Positions 8,154 through 16,536 of a stretch of DNA of 64,000 bases are shown here, in pieces; position 1 is the stretch's first letter; every line of letters begins with the position of its first letter. The stretch lies in assembly GCA_038229295.1 (NCBI GenBank), contig JBBROO010000006.1:1-64000 (forward strand). Direction: 5' to 3'. The notes beneath the pieces were generated by a model. It was not told the origin of the DNA, did not search any database, and saw only the letters and a list, made by a program, of their open reading frames with translations. Made by a program: the position numbers and the translations under genes. The stretch is from JAJPGZ01 sp038229295 (GTDB lineage Bacteria; Verrucomicrobiota; Verrucomicrobiia; Chthoniobacterales; UBA10450).

Positions 8154-10472
8154 CTACTCGCGCAATTCTGCGCCGATTTCGTGCCGCAACCGCTCGCGAA
8201 TTTTCGCGTGCGCCGCGCTCACTTCCTCGTTCGTCAGTGTGCGAGTTCTGTCTCTGTAAGTCAATCGATATGCGAGCGACTTGTGGCCGTCACGAACTTC
8301 GCCGCCGCTGAATAAATCGAACAACGCCACGCTTTCGAGCAATGCTTCGCGCGGGTTTTCAATCACGCGCGCGATCTCCGCGTGCGTGATTTTTTCGGGA
8401 ACAATCATCGCGACATCGCGCGTCACCGCCGGAAAACGCTCGAGCTCGCTAAATTTCGTCGCGGCACTTTGCGTGTTTAAAATAAGATCGACATGAACTT
8501 CCGCGACGAGAGTCGCGCCGGTTACGTTTGCTTTCGTTGACGAAAGTTGTCCGGCAAAACCGATCGTCCGATCGCCGGAAAAAACTTCTGCTGCAAGCGC
8601 TAGCTCCGGGAAATTCGCTTGGCGCAGCGACAGATTTGGCACCACGCGATCCAACGCGCCTTTCAGGTCGAAGAGATCGAGACGCCGGCCATTCTGCGAT
8701 CGCCAATCAAATTGCGCGGATGAATTGCCCCAAAGCAGAATCGCGAGATGCCGTTCTTCTTTGGCCGACGGAGGAATGAATGCGCGGCCGAGTTCGAAGA
8801 TCGCCACCTTCTCGGCGCCGGCGCGAACATTTCGACCAAGCACTTCGACCAGGCCGCTGATCAAACTCGGTCGCAGCGCGACGTGATCTTCGCTCAAAGG
8901 ATTGCGCAACTCGACGGCGTTGTCGCTGAAAGCGGCCGCGCTTTTTGGGATCAATTTTGACGTGCGCGCTTCGGAGAGTCCATGCGCAACGAGCCGATCA
9001 CGCAAAGCCGATTCCAAATCGTGTTCGCGATCGGCCTCGCTCGATAGTGTGAAGCGGCTGCGATCTGTTCCGGAAATATTTTGCACGCCGTGCGCACGCA
9101 CCACCTCCTCGATAAGATCGACATCGCGTTGCAGATCGCGGCGATAACTCGGAATGCTCCATGTCGATCTTTTGTTTTTGCTCAAACCAAATCCGGTGAG
9201 GATTTCATCCACGCGTTTCGGTTCGACTGAAATTCCGAGAAGCCGATCGCATTTTTCGTAAGCGAGCGAAACGTCCGCCGGGTTCGCCGGCAATTCGCCC
9301 GCGATGGAAATTTCTTTCGCCGGAATTCCGCCGGCAATCTCGCGCATCAATTCCGTCGCGCGCTCCGACGCACGCAAAATCATTCCCGGGTCGACACCCC
9401 GCTCGAAGCGATAACTCGCGTCGCTCGGAAGATTCAAAGTGCGCGCAGTTCGGCGAATGCTCGCAGGCGAAAAGTAGGCCGCTTCGAGCAACACACATTT
9501 TGTCGATTCGCTTACGCCAGTTTCTTCGCCGCCCATCACGCCGCCGATTCCGACCGCGCGTTCGTTGTCGGCGATGACGAGATTGTCCGGCTTGAGCGAA
9601 TAGGTTTTGCCATCGAGCGCGAGAAATGTTTCTCCGTCTTGCGCGAGCCGCACATTGATCCCGCCTTTCAATTTGTCCGCGTCGAAAGCGTGCGTCGGTT
9701 GACCGAGATCGAGCATCACGAAATTCGAGATGTCCACGATGTTGTTGATCGAACGAATCCCAACGCTTTCGATTTTCGCGCGTAACCAATCCGGACTCGG
9801 CCCCACTTCCACATTGTCGATCTTGCGCAAAGAGAAAAACGGACACTCGCGCGTCGCGTTGATCTTTACATTTGGCGTTGTAGCTGCCGCCGTCTCTGGC
9901 GGCAGATTCGTTTTGATTTTCTTTTCCGTAAGCGCGGCGATCTCACGCGCCAATCCAAAATGGCTCAACAAATCCCCGCGATTCGGCGTGATCTCGACAT
10001 CGAGAATCGTGTCGGCCGGGAAAAGATCGACAATCGGCGCGCCGATCTTTGCCTCGGGCGACAAAATCAAAAGCCCGCTGGCATCTTCGCCAAGTCCGAG
10101 CTCGATTGCGCTGCAAAGCATTCCTTCGCTTTCGACGCCGCGCAGTTTGCTTTTCTTGATTTCCAAACCGTTAGGCAATTTCGCGCCGGGCGACGCCAGC
10201 GGAACTTTGTCGCCGACTTTGTAGTTCTTCGCACCGCAAACGATCTGTCGTTTCGTGCCGCTGCCGTCATTCACTTCGCAAACAGTGAGACGATCTGCGT
10301 TCGGATGCTGCGATGATGCGGTGATTTGCGCGACGACCACCTTGTCGATCTTCGCCCCGCGTTCTTCGATTCCTTCGATCTCGACGCCGGCGAGCGTGAG
10401 CAGCTCGGCCAGGTTGTCGATCTTGTCCGGAAGATCGACAAACTCGCGCAGCCAGTTAACGGAGAATTTCAT
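8154..10472 (-). CDS. pheT: Phenylalanyl-tRNA synthetase beta subunit
   Basis: 772 residues, normal for bacterial PheT. It forms an alpha2-beta2 enzyme with PheS to charge tRNA-Phe. Domains in order: tRNA-binding OB fold (about 40-150, HPNADRLTVCEV), B3/B4 editing domain (about 215-370), B5 domain (about 400-470), core (about 480-670) and a C-terminal anticodon-binding FDX-ACB domain (RFPAVTRDVAMIVPE onward). It lies downstream of pheS with a repeat element between. It carries eight copies of the abundant 10-mer, the densest of any gene here; two (10415 and 10431) form an inverted pair near the 5' end of the mRNA. Confidence 0.95.
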   Translation of the reverse strand: MKFSVNWLREFVDLPDKIDNLAELLTLAGVEIEGIEERGAKIDKVVVAQITASSQHPNADRLTVCEVNDGSGTKRQIVCGAKNYKVGDKVPLASPGAKLPNGLEIKKSKLRGVESEGMLCSAIELGLGEDASGLLILSPEAKIGAPIVDLFPADTILDVEITPNRGDLLSHFGLAREIAALTEKKIKTNLPPETAAATTPNVKINATRECPFFSLRKIDNVEVGPSPDWLRAKIESVGIRSINNIVDISNFVMLDLGQPTHAFDADKLKGGINVRLAQDGETFLALDGKTYSLKPDNLVIADNERAVGIGGVMGGEETGVSESTKCVLLEAAYFSPASIRRTARTLNLPSDASYRFERGVDPGMILRASERATELMREIAGGIPAKEISIAGELPANPADVSLAYEKCDRLLGISVEPKRVDEILTGFGLSKNKRSTWSIPSYRRDLQRDVDLIEEVVRAHGVQNISGTDRSRFTLSSEADREHDLESALRDRLVAHGLSEARTSKLIPKSAAAFSDNAVELRNPLSEDHVALRPSLISGLVEVLGRNVRAGAEKVAIFELGRAFIPPSAKEERHLAILLWGNSSAQFDWRSQNGRRLDLFDLKGALDRVVPNLSLRQANFPELALAAEVFSGDRTIGFAGQLSSTKANVTGATLVAEVHVDLILNTQSAATKFSELERFPAVTRDVAMIVPEKITHAEIARVIENPREALLESVALFDLFSGGEVRDGHKSLAYRLTYRDRTRTLTNEEVSAAHAKIRERLRHEIGAELRE

Positions 10473-10473
10473 T

Positions 10474-10620
10474 CTTAATGCGTTGTCATCCCGAGCGGAG
10501 CGAGGGACCTCGCAAAAGCAGATCGATCTTCAAATAACGCTCGATGTGATTTGCGTGCTCGGTCGTGAAGTTGTGAGGTCCCTCGGCGTCTGCGCGCCTC
10601 GGGATGACACGCGTTATTAG
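10474..10620. repeat. Inverted-repeat element B (MITE-like, same family as the GIY-YIG unit)
   Basis: The left arm (10476-10513) contains TTGTCATCCCGAGCGGAGCG and GAGGGACCTCGC. The right arm (10573-10619) is its inverted, slightly diverged copy, ending CTCGGGATGACACGCGTTAT. About 60 bases lie between, with no coding potential. The right arm is close to the terminal repeats of 26488-26954. It separates pheS from pheT. Confidence 0.8.
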
Positions 10621-10635
10621 TTTTTGGGTAGGTCG

Positions 10636-11652
10636 TCATGCGAATTGTCTCAAAAAGCGCAGATCGTTTTGCGCGAAGAAACGAATGTCGGGAATGTCGA
10701 ACAAGATCATGGCGAGCCGATCCATGCCGAGCCCGAAAGCGAAGCCGCTCCATTTTTCGGGATCGTAAGCCGCATCGCCGCGCGCTTTGTTCACTTCTTC
10801 GAACACGGCCGGATGCACCATTCCGCAACCGCACACTTCGATCCAACGTTCGCCGCCCTTGAGCGCTTTGGATTTCACATCGACCTCGAAGCTTGGCTCG
10901 GTGAAGGGAAAATAATGCGGACGAAAGCGCACCGCTGTTTCCGAACCGAAAAGTTCGCGCATGAGAAATTCGAGCGTGCCTTTGAGATCGGCGACGCTGA
11001 CGTTTAGATCGACATAGAGACCTTCGATCTGATGAAACTGCGCGCTGTGCGTCGCATCGACTTCGTCGCGCCGATAGGCGGCGCCGGGCGCGATGACGCG
11101 AATCGGCGGCGGCGCGGCTTGCATGGCGCGGATCTGCACGGTCGATGTGTGCGTGCGCAGCAAACGGCCGTCCGGTAAATAAAATGTGTCCTGCTCATTG
11201 CGCGCCGGGTGATCGGCCGGGGTGTTGAGCGCGTCGAAGCAATGCCACTCGTCTTCCACATCGGGGCCGTCGGCGAGCGCGAATCCCATGCGGCGAAAAA
11301 TTTGGATCGAGCGCTCGAGCATTTGGGTGAGGGGATGCAACGAGCCGGGTTCGTTAGGCGTGCCCGGCAGTGAGATGTCGATCTTAGCGAGCGATTCGGT
11401 TTCTTTTTGGGAACGAAAACTTTCGCCGCGGGCTTCGATCGCAGCGGTAACAGCGTTGCGAACTTCGTTCAACAATTTCCCGACGATCGGCTTTTCGTCT
11501 TTGCCGAGCGTTTTCATCTGCTCGCCCCACATCGAGACACTGCCGCTGCGGCCGAGATATTTTACGCGTGCGGCTTCGAGCGATTTGTCGTCGGAAGCCG
11601 ATGCGATCTCGCGCAAGGCTTCTTCGCGAAGCTGTTCGAGTGGGTGAGTCAT
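10636..11652 (-). CDS. pheS: Phenylalanyl-tRNA synthetase alpha subunit
   Basis: 338 residues, full length. The N-terminal coiled coil (about 1-85) is followed by the class II catalytic core. Motif 2 is around PGAAYRRDEVDATHSAQFHQIEG, and motif 3 is GFAFGLGMDRLAMIL. The ATG at 11652 (MTHPLEQLREEAL) is preferred; an upstream TTG at 11676 lies inside a tandem leader repeat. Order rplT-pheS-pheT matches the common infC-rpmI-rplT-pheST cluster, though infC and rpmI are not here. Confidence 0.95.
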   Translation of the reverse strand: MTHPLEQLREEALREIASASDDKSLEAARVKYLGRSGSVSMWGEQMKTLGKDEKPIVGKLLNEVRNAVTAAIEARGESFRSQKETESLAKIDISLPGTPNEPGSLHPLTQMLERSIQIFRRMGFALADGPDVEDEWHCFDALNTPADHPARNEQDTFYLPDGRLLRTHTSTVQIRAMQAAPPPIRVIAPGAAYRRDEVDATHSAQFHQIEGLYVDLNVSVADLKGTLEFLMRELFGSETAVRFRPHYFPFTEPSFEVDVKSKALKGGERWIEVCGCGMVHPAVFEEVNKARGDAAYDPEKWSGFAFGLGMDRLAMILFDIPDIRFFAQNDLRFLRQFA

Positions 11653-11660
11653 TGACCGCA

Positions 11661-11692
11661 AACGTTCAACGCTCAACGTTCAACGCTCAACG
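11661..11692 (-). repeat. Tandem leader repeat upstream of pheS
   Basis: On the minus strand, alternating units GAGCGTTGAAC and TTGAACGTTGAGC run to within about nine bases of the pheS ATG. The same arrangement precedes rpe (27619-27655). It may form the 5' untranslated region or be a mobile short repeat. Confidence 0.7.
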
Positions 11693-11730
11693 TCGAATTT
11701 CACAAGACGACGATGTCGATCTTGCGCGAC

Positions 11731-12120
11731 TTACGCCGCTTTCTTTTTCGACGACTTCGATTTGTCTTCGAGCGCGCTCTTTACTTGATCGACAATCGAT
11801 TTGAACGCGGCCTCGTCGGTGACGGCGATGTCGGCGAGAATTTTGCGATCGAGCCCGATGCCGGCGGCTTTCAGGCCTTCGGCAAATCGACTGTAAGTGA
11901 GTCCCTGCGCGCGCGCGGCGGCGTTGAGACGCTGGATCCAGAGATAGCGGAAGGTGCGCTTTTTTGTTTTGCGGTCGCGATACGACCAATACTTCGCCTT
12001 CATGGTCGCGTCTTTGGCGTAGCGAAAAAGTTTGGAGCGGCGACCGCGATAACCTTTAGCTGCTTTGACGACGCGTTTGCGTCGTTCCCGGCTGGCCGGG
12101 GCGTTGGTGGCTCTTGGCAT
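11731..12120 (-). CDS. rplT: 50S ribosomal protein L20
   Basis: 129 residues, basic N-terminus MPRATNAPASRERRKRVVK and the conserved KAAKGYRGRRSKLFRYAKD and YRDRKTKKRTFRYLWIQRLN stretches. L20 nucleates 50S assembly. The tail (KSKSSKKKAA) is longer than in E. coli. Upstream (12121-12373) I find neither rpmI nor infC, so L20 is separated from its usual partners. A 10-mer copy lies on each side (11714, 12181). Confidence 0.96.
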   Translation of the reverse strand: MPRATNAPASRERRKRVVKAAKGYRGRRSKLFRYAKDATMKAKYWSYRDRKTKKRTFRYLWIQRLNAAARAQGLTYSRFAEGLKAAGIGLDRKILADIAVTDEAAFKSIVDQVKSALEDKSKSSKKKAA

Positions 12121-12373
12121 TTTGTTAGGCCGCGAATTGCTTCCCGGCTCCTCGTTCAGCGAGTTGTTGTTGTTTTAGTATGTCGATCTTCGCGACCTCA
12201 CTCGCTGATTCACGGAATTAATTCCGTAGGTGCGAAGACGATCCGGCGTCGGCGCCGAAGGCGGAGAAGTTAGGTGAGTCATTATAAATGACAAATAAAT
12301 TCTGCCATCGGTGACGGGCGGCGGTTACAACTTTCGAATTGGCCGCTGATAGCTGGGATCGTAATATGCCTCG

Positions 12374-14497
12374 ATGCATTGGCTGAATCGCCATCGTCTC
12401 TGGATCCTCGCCGGCATTTGCATTGTCGTGACGGCGCTGGTGGTGGTGCTGTATTACCTGCCCGATGTGCCGTTCGTTTCGCACGTCTGGCGCGGCGAAC
12501 AATATGTCGAGGATTTGCTGCGCAAAGAGGGGCGCAAGACGCCGACGCGGTCCGATTTTGTTTTCCTTGGGATCGACCAGAGCAGTTTGCAGTTGCCGCC
12601 GTTATTACCGGAAGAGTTGGAGCACAACCGCGCGTTTCAGCTCATGACCGCGAAACCATTTCCGTGGTCGCGCGAAGTCTGGGCGCTCCTCCTCGATCGC
12701 CTGATGGCGGCAGGCGCGCGAGTGGTCATGTTCGACGTTATTTTTAGTTCCGAAAGCGAGGGCGATCCGTCCCTGCGGGCGGCGTTGGACCGTTACCGCG
12801 ACAAGGTGGTCATCGGTGCGAACTTCGATTTTTCGGCGCGCGCGCAGGGCAGCGGCGTCGCGCAGAATGTTCCGCCGGTCAAATCGTTGATCGACCCGCC
12901 ACAGATGATGGACGATCGCGTCGGGTATGTCGTGCTGTTCCCCGATTTCCTCGACAACAAAATCCGCTCGGTGCGCTACACCATCACCGATATGGAATTG
13001 GCGAACCTGCCTCCGAATCCGGGCGAGGTCGCGTACGTCGCATTAAGCGCGCGCGCGTTGGAAAAGATGGGACGTGGTGCGGACGTGCCGCGCGATTTGA
13101 AAGTGCGCGTCATTCGTTTCAGTGCGCGAGAAGCTTACAACCCGGTTCCGCTCTATCAGGTTTTCGACGACAAATTCTGGCACGCTAATTATCAAGACGG
13201 CGCGTTCTTTAAGGACAAGGTCGTGATCGTCGGATCGTCGGCGCAAATCGCGCACGACGTTTTCGACACGCCGCTCGGACCGGAAACGGCGGGTCCGGTT
13301 TTGCATTTGCACGCGCTCGCCGCGGCCTTGGCGCACGAATTTTTGTACGACACTTCGCTTTCGGTGAAATTCGCGACGGTTATCGCCGCCGGCATTTTTG
13401 CGTTCGTTCTTCTCGCGGTCGTGCGCCGGCCGCTCGTGTGCTTGATCACACTGTTGGGGGTTTGCCTCGTTTTCCTCGCGCTGGTCCGGATTGTTTACGA
13501 TGGATGGGGCGCGCTGGTCCTGGTGGTGCCGACCATGACGGCGTTCCTGATTAGCGGGCTGTTCGGTTTGGCTTTCGAATACACGCTCGAGATCATGGAA
13601 AAATTGCGCACGCGTCGCACGCTCGAGCGCTACGTATCGAAGAATCTGGTCAAAGAAATTCTCGAGAACCCGGACAGTTATTATCATTCGCTCCTCGGCG
13701 TGCGCGTTCCCGCGACGATGTTGTTTTCCGATCTGGTTGGTTTCACCACGCTGGCGGAGAAGGCCGATCCGGAAGCGCTCGTTAAGCAGTTGAACGAATA
13801 CCTAACGAGGATGACGGCAGTCGTTTTCAAAAATGGCGGCACGCTCAATAAATTTATTGGCGACGCCATCATGTGCGTTTGGGGAAACGTGCGCAGTTTC
13901 GGCGTGGCGCAAGATGCGAAGAATGCCGTGCGTACCGCGCTCGATATGCGGCGCGAGCTGCAGAAATTAAATGACGGCTGGAAAACGGAAGGTCGGATGG
14001 GGCTCGGGATGGGGATCGGCATTAATCAGGGCGAAGTCATCGTCGGAAATATTGGCTCGCACGAGCGCATGGATCCGACAGTCATCGGCGATACGGTCAA
14101 TCTCGCTTCCCGACTCGAAGCGCTCACGCGAGTTTACGGAGTCGATATTCTGGTCGGCCCGACCGTGAGCGAATTAGTGCGGGATGAATTTTACCTGCGC
14201 TCGGTCGCGCGCGTGCAGGTGAAAGGAAAATCACTGCCGGTCGAAACGTTCACACTCCTCGGCGCGCGCAATGAAGATGTCGATCTTGAGTTATTGAAAT
14301 GGGTCGAGTCGTACGAAGAAGGCATTCTGAAATTTCGCGATCGCGATTTCACCCAGGCGAAAATCTTGTTCTCCCGCTTCCTCGAATTTTATCCGGACGA
14401 TTTCCTGGCCAAGATGTATCTCGAACGCGCGCTCGAGTACGAGCAGCAGCCACCGGACGAAGCCTGGAACGCGGTCGAAGTGTTTAAGAAGAAATGA
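12374..14497 (+). CDS. CHASE2-domain class III adenylate/guanylate cyclase
   Basis: 707 residues. One N-terminal membrane helix (about 10-30) leads into an extracytoplasmic CHASE2 sensor (about 35-330). Three hydrophobic segments follow (about 335-410), then a cytoplasmic class III cyclase domain (about 450-630). The two metal-binding Asp residues are Asp453 (LFSDLVGFTT) and Asp497 (KFIGDAIMCVWG). The transition-state region NLASRLEALTRVYG is present. A TPR-like helical tail follows. It likely makes cyclic nucleotide in response to an envelope signal. The gene stands alone, so its ligand and target are unknown. Confidence 0.9.
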   Translation: MHWLNRHRLWILAGICIVVTALVVVLYYLPDVPFVSHVWRGEQYVEDLLRKEGRKTPTRSDFVFLGIDQSSLQLPPLLPEELEHNRAFQLMTAKPFPWSREVWALLLDRLMAAGARVVMFDVIFSSESEGDPSLRAALDRYRDKVVIGANFDFSARAQGSGVAQNVPPVKSLIDPPQMMDDRVGYVVLFPDFLDNKIRSVRYTITDMELANLPPNPGEVAYVALSARALEKMGRGADVPRDLKVRVIRFSAREAYNPVPLYQVFDDKFWHANYQDGAFFKDKVVIVGSSAQIAHDVFDTPLGPETAGPVLHLHALAAALAHEFLYDTSLSVKFATVIAAGIFAFVLLAVVRRPLVCLITLLGVCLVFLALVRIVYDGWGALVLVVPTMTAFLISGLFGLAFEYTLEIMEKLRTRRTLERYVSKNLVKEILENPDSYYHSLLGVRVPATMLFSDLVGFTTLAEKADPEALVKQLNEYLTRMTAVVFKNGGTLNKFIGDAIMCVWGNVRSFGVAQDAKNAVRTALDMRRELQKLNDGWKTEGRMGLGMGIGINQGEVIVGNIGSHERMDPTVIGDTVNLASRLEALTRVYGVDILVGPTVSELVRDEFYLRSVARVQVKGKSLPVETFTLLGARNEDVDLELLKWVESYEEGILKFRDRDFTQAKILFSRFLEFYPDDFLAKMYLERALEYEQQPPDEAWNAVEVFKKK

Positions 14498-14508
14498 TTT
14501 CTCAGATG

Positions 14509-14587
14509 TCTCGCACGACGGCCACAAAGGCCACAAAGAATAATTTACGCCCGCGACCTTTGTGTCCGTTGTGGACTTAGTGCGAGA
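14509..14587. repeat. Inverted repeat with CCACAAAG units
   Basis: Outer arms TCTCGCAC (14509) and GTGCGAGA (14580) enclose two direct GGCCACAAAG units and their inverted counterpart CTTTGTGTCCGTTGTGG. It fills the gap between the cyclase and mpl. It could be a small mobile repeat or a bidirectional hairpin. Confidence 0.6.
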
Positions 14588-14633
14588 ATCCTTCTCAGTA
14601 GCCAAACTCATTAACGCGGCGTAGAGAACTCGC

Positions 14634-16061
14634 GTGAAGAGCGCGCCAAAAAAATTCCATTTCCTTGGGATTTGCGGTTCGGCCATGGGCTCGGTCGCGG
14701 CCGCGTTAAGCGAGCGCGGATTCAAAATCACCGGCTCGGATGAAGACATTTATCCGCCGATGTCGATCTTCCTAGAAGAGCGCGGCATCGCGTTGCACGC
14801 CGGCTATCGCGCGGAAAATATTCCAGACGATGTCGATCTTGTCGTCGTCATCGGCAACGCGATGAAGCGCGGCAATCCCGAAGTCGAAGCGGTGCTCAAT
14901 CGCAAACTCTTTTACGTGTCGCTGCCCGAAGTTTTGCGAAATCATTTCCTGCGCGGCCGTCACAATCTCGTCGTCACCGGCACGCACGGAAAAACAACGA
15001 CGACCGCGTTGCTTGCCTGGATCATGGAAAAGGCGGGACACAAACCCGGTTACCTCATTGGCGGCATTCCGAAAAATCTCGGACAAGGCGCGCGCCTCAA
15101 CGATTCGAAATATTTCGTCATCGAAGGCGACGAGTACGACACCGCGTTTTTCGACAAGCGTTCGAAGTTTGTCCATTACCTGCCCGAGCTTCTCATCGTA
15201 AACAACATCGAGTTCGATCACGCCGACATCTTCAAGGACCTCGACGAAATCAAACTGAGCTTCCGCCGTTTGCTCAACATCGTTCCGCAAAACGGCATGG
15301 TGTTGCTCAATGGCGACGATGCGAATTGCGTGGACGTGGCAAAGAATTGTCTGGCGCAGATGGTCGAGGTCGGCTTCTCGAAGAATTGCGCGCAACGCAT
15401 CCGCGACGTCGCCTACGATGGCGAAGGCTCGACCTTCACGCTCGGCGATAAAACATTTCACATCCCGCTCGTCGGCGAATTCAATGTGCGCAATGCGGCC
15501 ATGGCCATCACGGCGGCGCAATTTTATCGCGTACCTCAGGGCAAGATCGACAACGCGCTGAAAACTTTTTCCGGCATCGCGCGCCGGCAGGAAGTGCGCG
15601 GGGAAGCGCGCGGCGTGAAAGTCATCGACGACTTCGGGCATCATCCCACCGCGATCGCGCAGACGTTGGAAGCATTGCGTCACCGTTTTCCCGGGCATCG
15701 GCTCTGGGCGATTTTCGAACCGCGCTCGAACACAACGCGGCGCGCGATTTTTCAGCAGGAACTGCCGGACGCCTTCAAACTGGCCGATGGCGTTTTCATT
15801 TCTCAAGTGGCTAGGCTGAATCAACTTCTGGAGAACGATCGGCTAAAGCCCGAAGCGGTGGTCAAAGCCATCGCCAGCAACGGACGCCCGGCCTTCTACG
15901 AAAAAGATGCGAACGCGATTGTTGATCGAATCGTGCCGCTGTTAAAGCCTAACGACGTCGTGACCGTGTTTAGTAACGGCGGCTTCGACGGCATTCACGA
16001 GAAGCTTCTCGCGGCGCTCCGAATCTCTAAGGAACGCAGGAAAGCAGGAACAGTTTCGTAA
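14634..16061 (+). CDS. mpl: UDP-N-acetylmuramate:tripeptide ligase, murein peptide recycling
   Basis: 475 residues, Mur-ligase family. The N-terminal motif FLGICGSAMGSVAAAL is characteristic of Mpl rather than MurC. The ATP loop is GTHGKTTTTALL, the central domain has EGDEYDTAFFDKRSKF, and IDDFGHHPTAI opens the C-terminal domain. Mpl reattaches recovered L-Ala-D-Glu-mDAP to UDP-MurNAc in the cytoplasm. The start is GTG 14634. Two 10-mer copies lie close together (14761, 14831). The last ~11 residues (KERRKAGTVS) are written by a repeat arm at 16031-16051. Confidence 0.92.
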   Translation: MKSAPKKFHFLGICGSAMGSVAAALSERGFKITGSDEDIYPPMSIFLEERGIALHAGYRAENIPDDVDLVVVIGNAMKRGNPEVEAVLNRKLFYVSLPEVLRNHFLRGRHNLVVTGTHGKTTTTALLAWIMEKAGHKPGYLIGGIPKNLGQGARLNDSKYFVIEGDEYDTAFFDKRSKFVHYLPELLIVNNIEFDHADIFKDLDEIKLSFRRLLNIVPQNGMVLLNGDDANCVDVAKNCLAQMVEVGFSKNCAQRIRDVAYDGEGSTFTLGDKTFHIPLVGEFNVRNAAMAITAAQFYRVPQGKIDNALKTFSGIARRQEVRGEARGVKVIDDFGHHPTAIAQTLEALRHRFPGHRLWAIFEPRSNTTRRAIFQQELPDAFKLADGVFISQVARLNQLLENDRLKPEAVVKAIASNGRPAFYEKDANAIVDRIVPLLKPNDVVTVFSNGGFDGIHEKLLAALRISKERRKAGTVS

Positions 16062-16096
16062 TCGGTTTCCTGCTTTCCTGCTTTCCTGCCTTCCTG
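16031..16096. terminator. Inverted GGAAAGCAGGAA repeat spanning the mpl stop
   Basis: The left arm GGAACGCAGGAAAGCAGGAA (16031-16050) lies in the last codons of mpl. The right arm is a run of TTCCTGC units (16067-16096) just before the stop of the convergent gene. The mpl TAA sits in the loop. It can fold on either strand and probably separates the two convergent transcripts. Confidence 0.55.
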
Positions 16097-16098
16097 AG

Positions 16099-16536
16099 CT
16101 ATTTGTCCGCCGCGCTCGTGTGATCGTGCACAATGCGCCAACCTTCCGGCGTTTTACGAAAGACGAGCGTGAAACGCCCGTGCGGATTGTCGATCTTGCG
16201 TTTTAATTCCCAACGTCCAAGCGCGACCGCGACATCGTCACCAAGCGGGCGAATCTCGAGATCGGAAAATGTCAGCGTTCCCATTTTCTCGCGATCGGAA
16301 TATTTCGCTTTGTAGCGATCAAGCACGGTTTGCCAGCCGCGCGTGACTTCATCGCCGGAAACAAAAACCGTTTCAGTCGAACGCCAATAGCCATTCATGA
16401 AGGCATCAATGTCGCCGCGGTTCCATGCCTCTTGTTGCGCTTCCATCACGGCGCGGATGTCGTCGTTAGGCGCGGCGCGCAATTGTGCTGCCATTCCGAA
16501 AAGCAATCCGCAGGTGACGATGAAAGATTTAATCAT
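16099..16536 (-). CDS. Secreted SnoaL/DUF4440-like NTF2-fold protein
   Basis: 145 residues with a signal peptide (MIKSFIVTCGLLFGMAAQLRA). The NTF2-like core includes IRAVMEAQQEAWNRGDIDAFMNGYW and ends WRIVHDHTS, as in DUF4440/ketosteroid-isomerase-like proteins. The ATG at 16536 lies eight bases before the end of the preceding gene. It is the last gene of the five-gene minus-strand operon. The NTF2 fold is clear; the ligand is unknown. Confidence 0.8.
   Translation of the reverse strand: MIKSFIVTCGLLFGMAAQLRAAPNDDIRAVMEAQQEAWNRGDIDAFMNGYWRSTETVFVSGDEVTRGWQTVLDRYKAKYSDREKMGTLTFSDLEIRPLGDDVAVALGRWELKRKIDNPHGRFTLVFRKTPEGWRIVHDHTSAADK

Noticed and set aside
10501..10540. AGATCGATCTT in element B as another copy of the abundant word
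   Set aside because: It lacks the TGT end and lies in the element's spacer; counted as a near match only.
14772..15824. Long minus-strand open frame (350 codons) opposite mpl
   Set aside because: It mirrors a well-supported mpl gene, has the Arg/Val/Asp-rich composition of an antisense shadow and contains no family motif.
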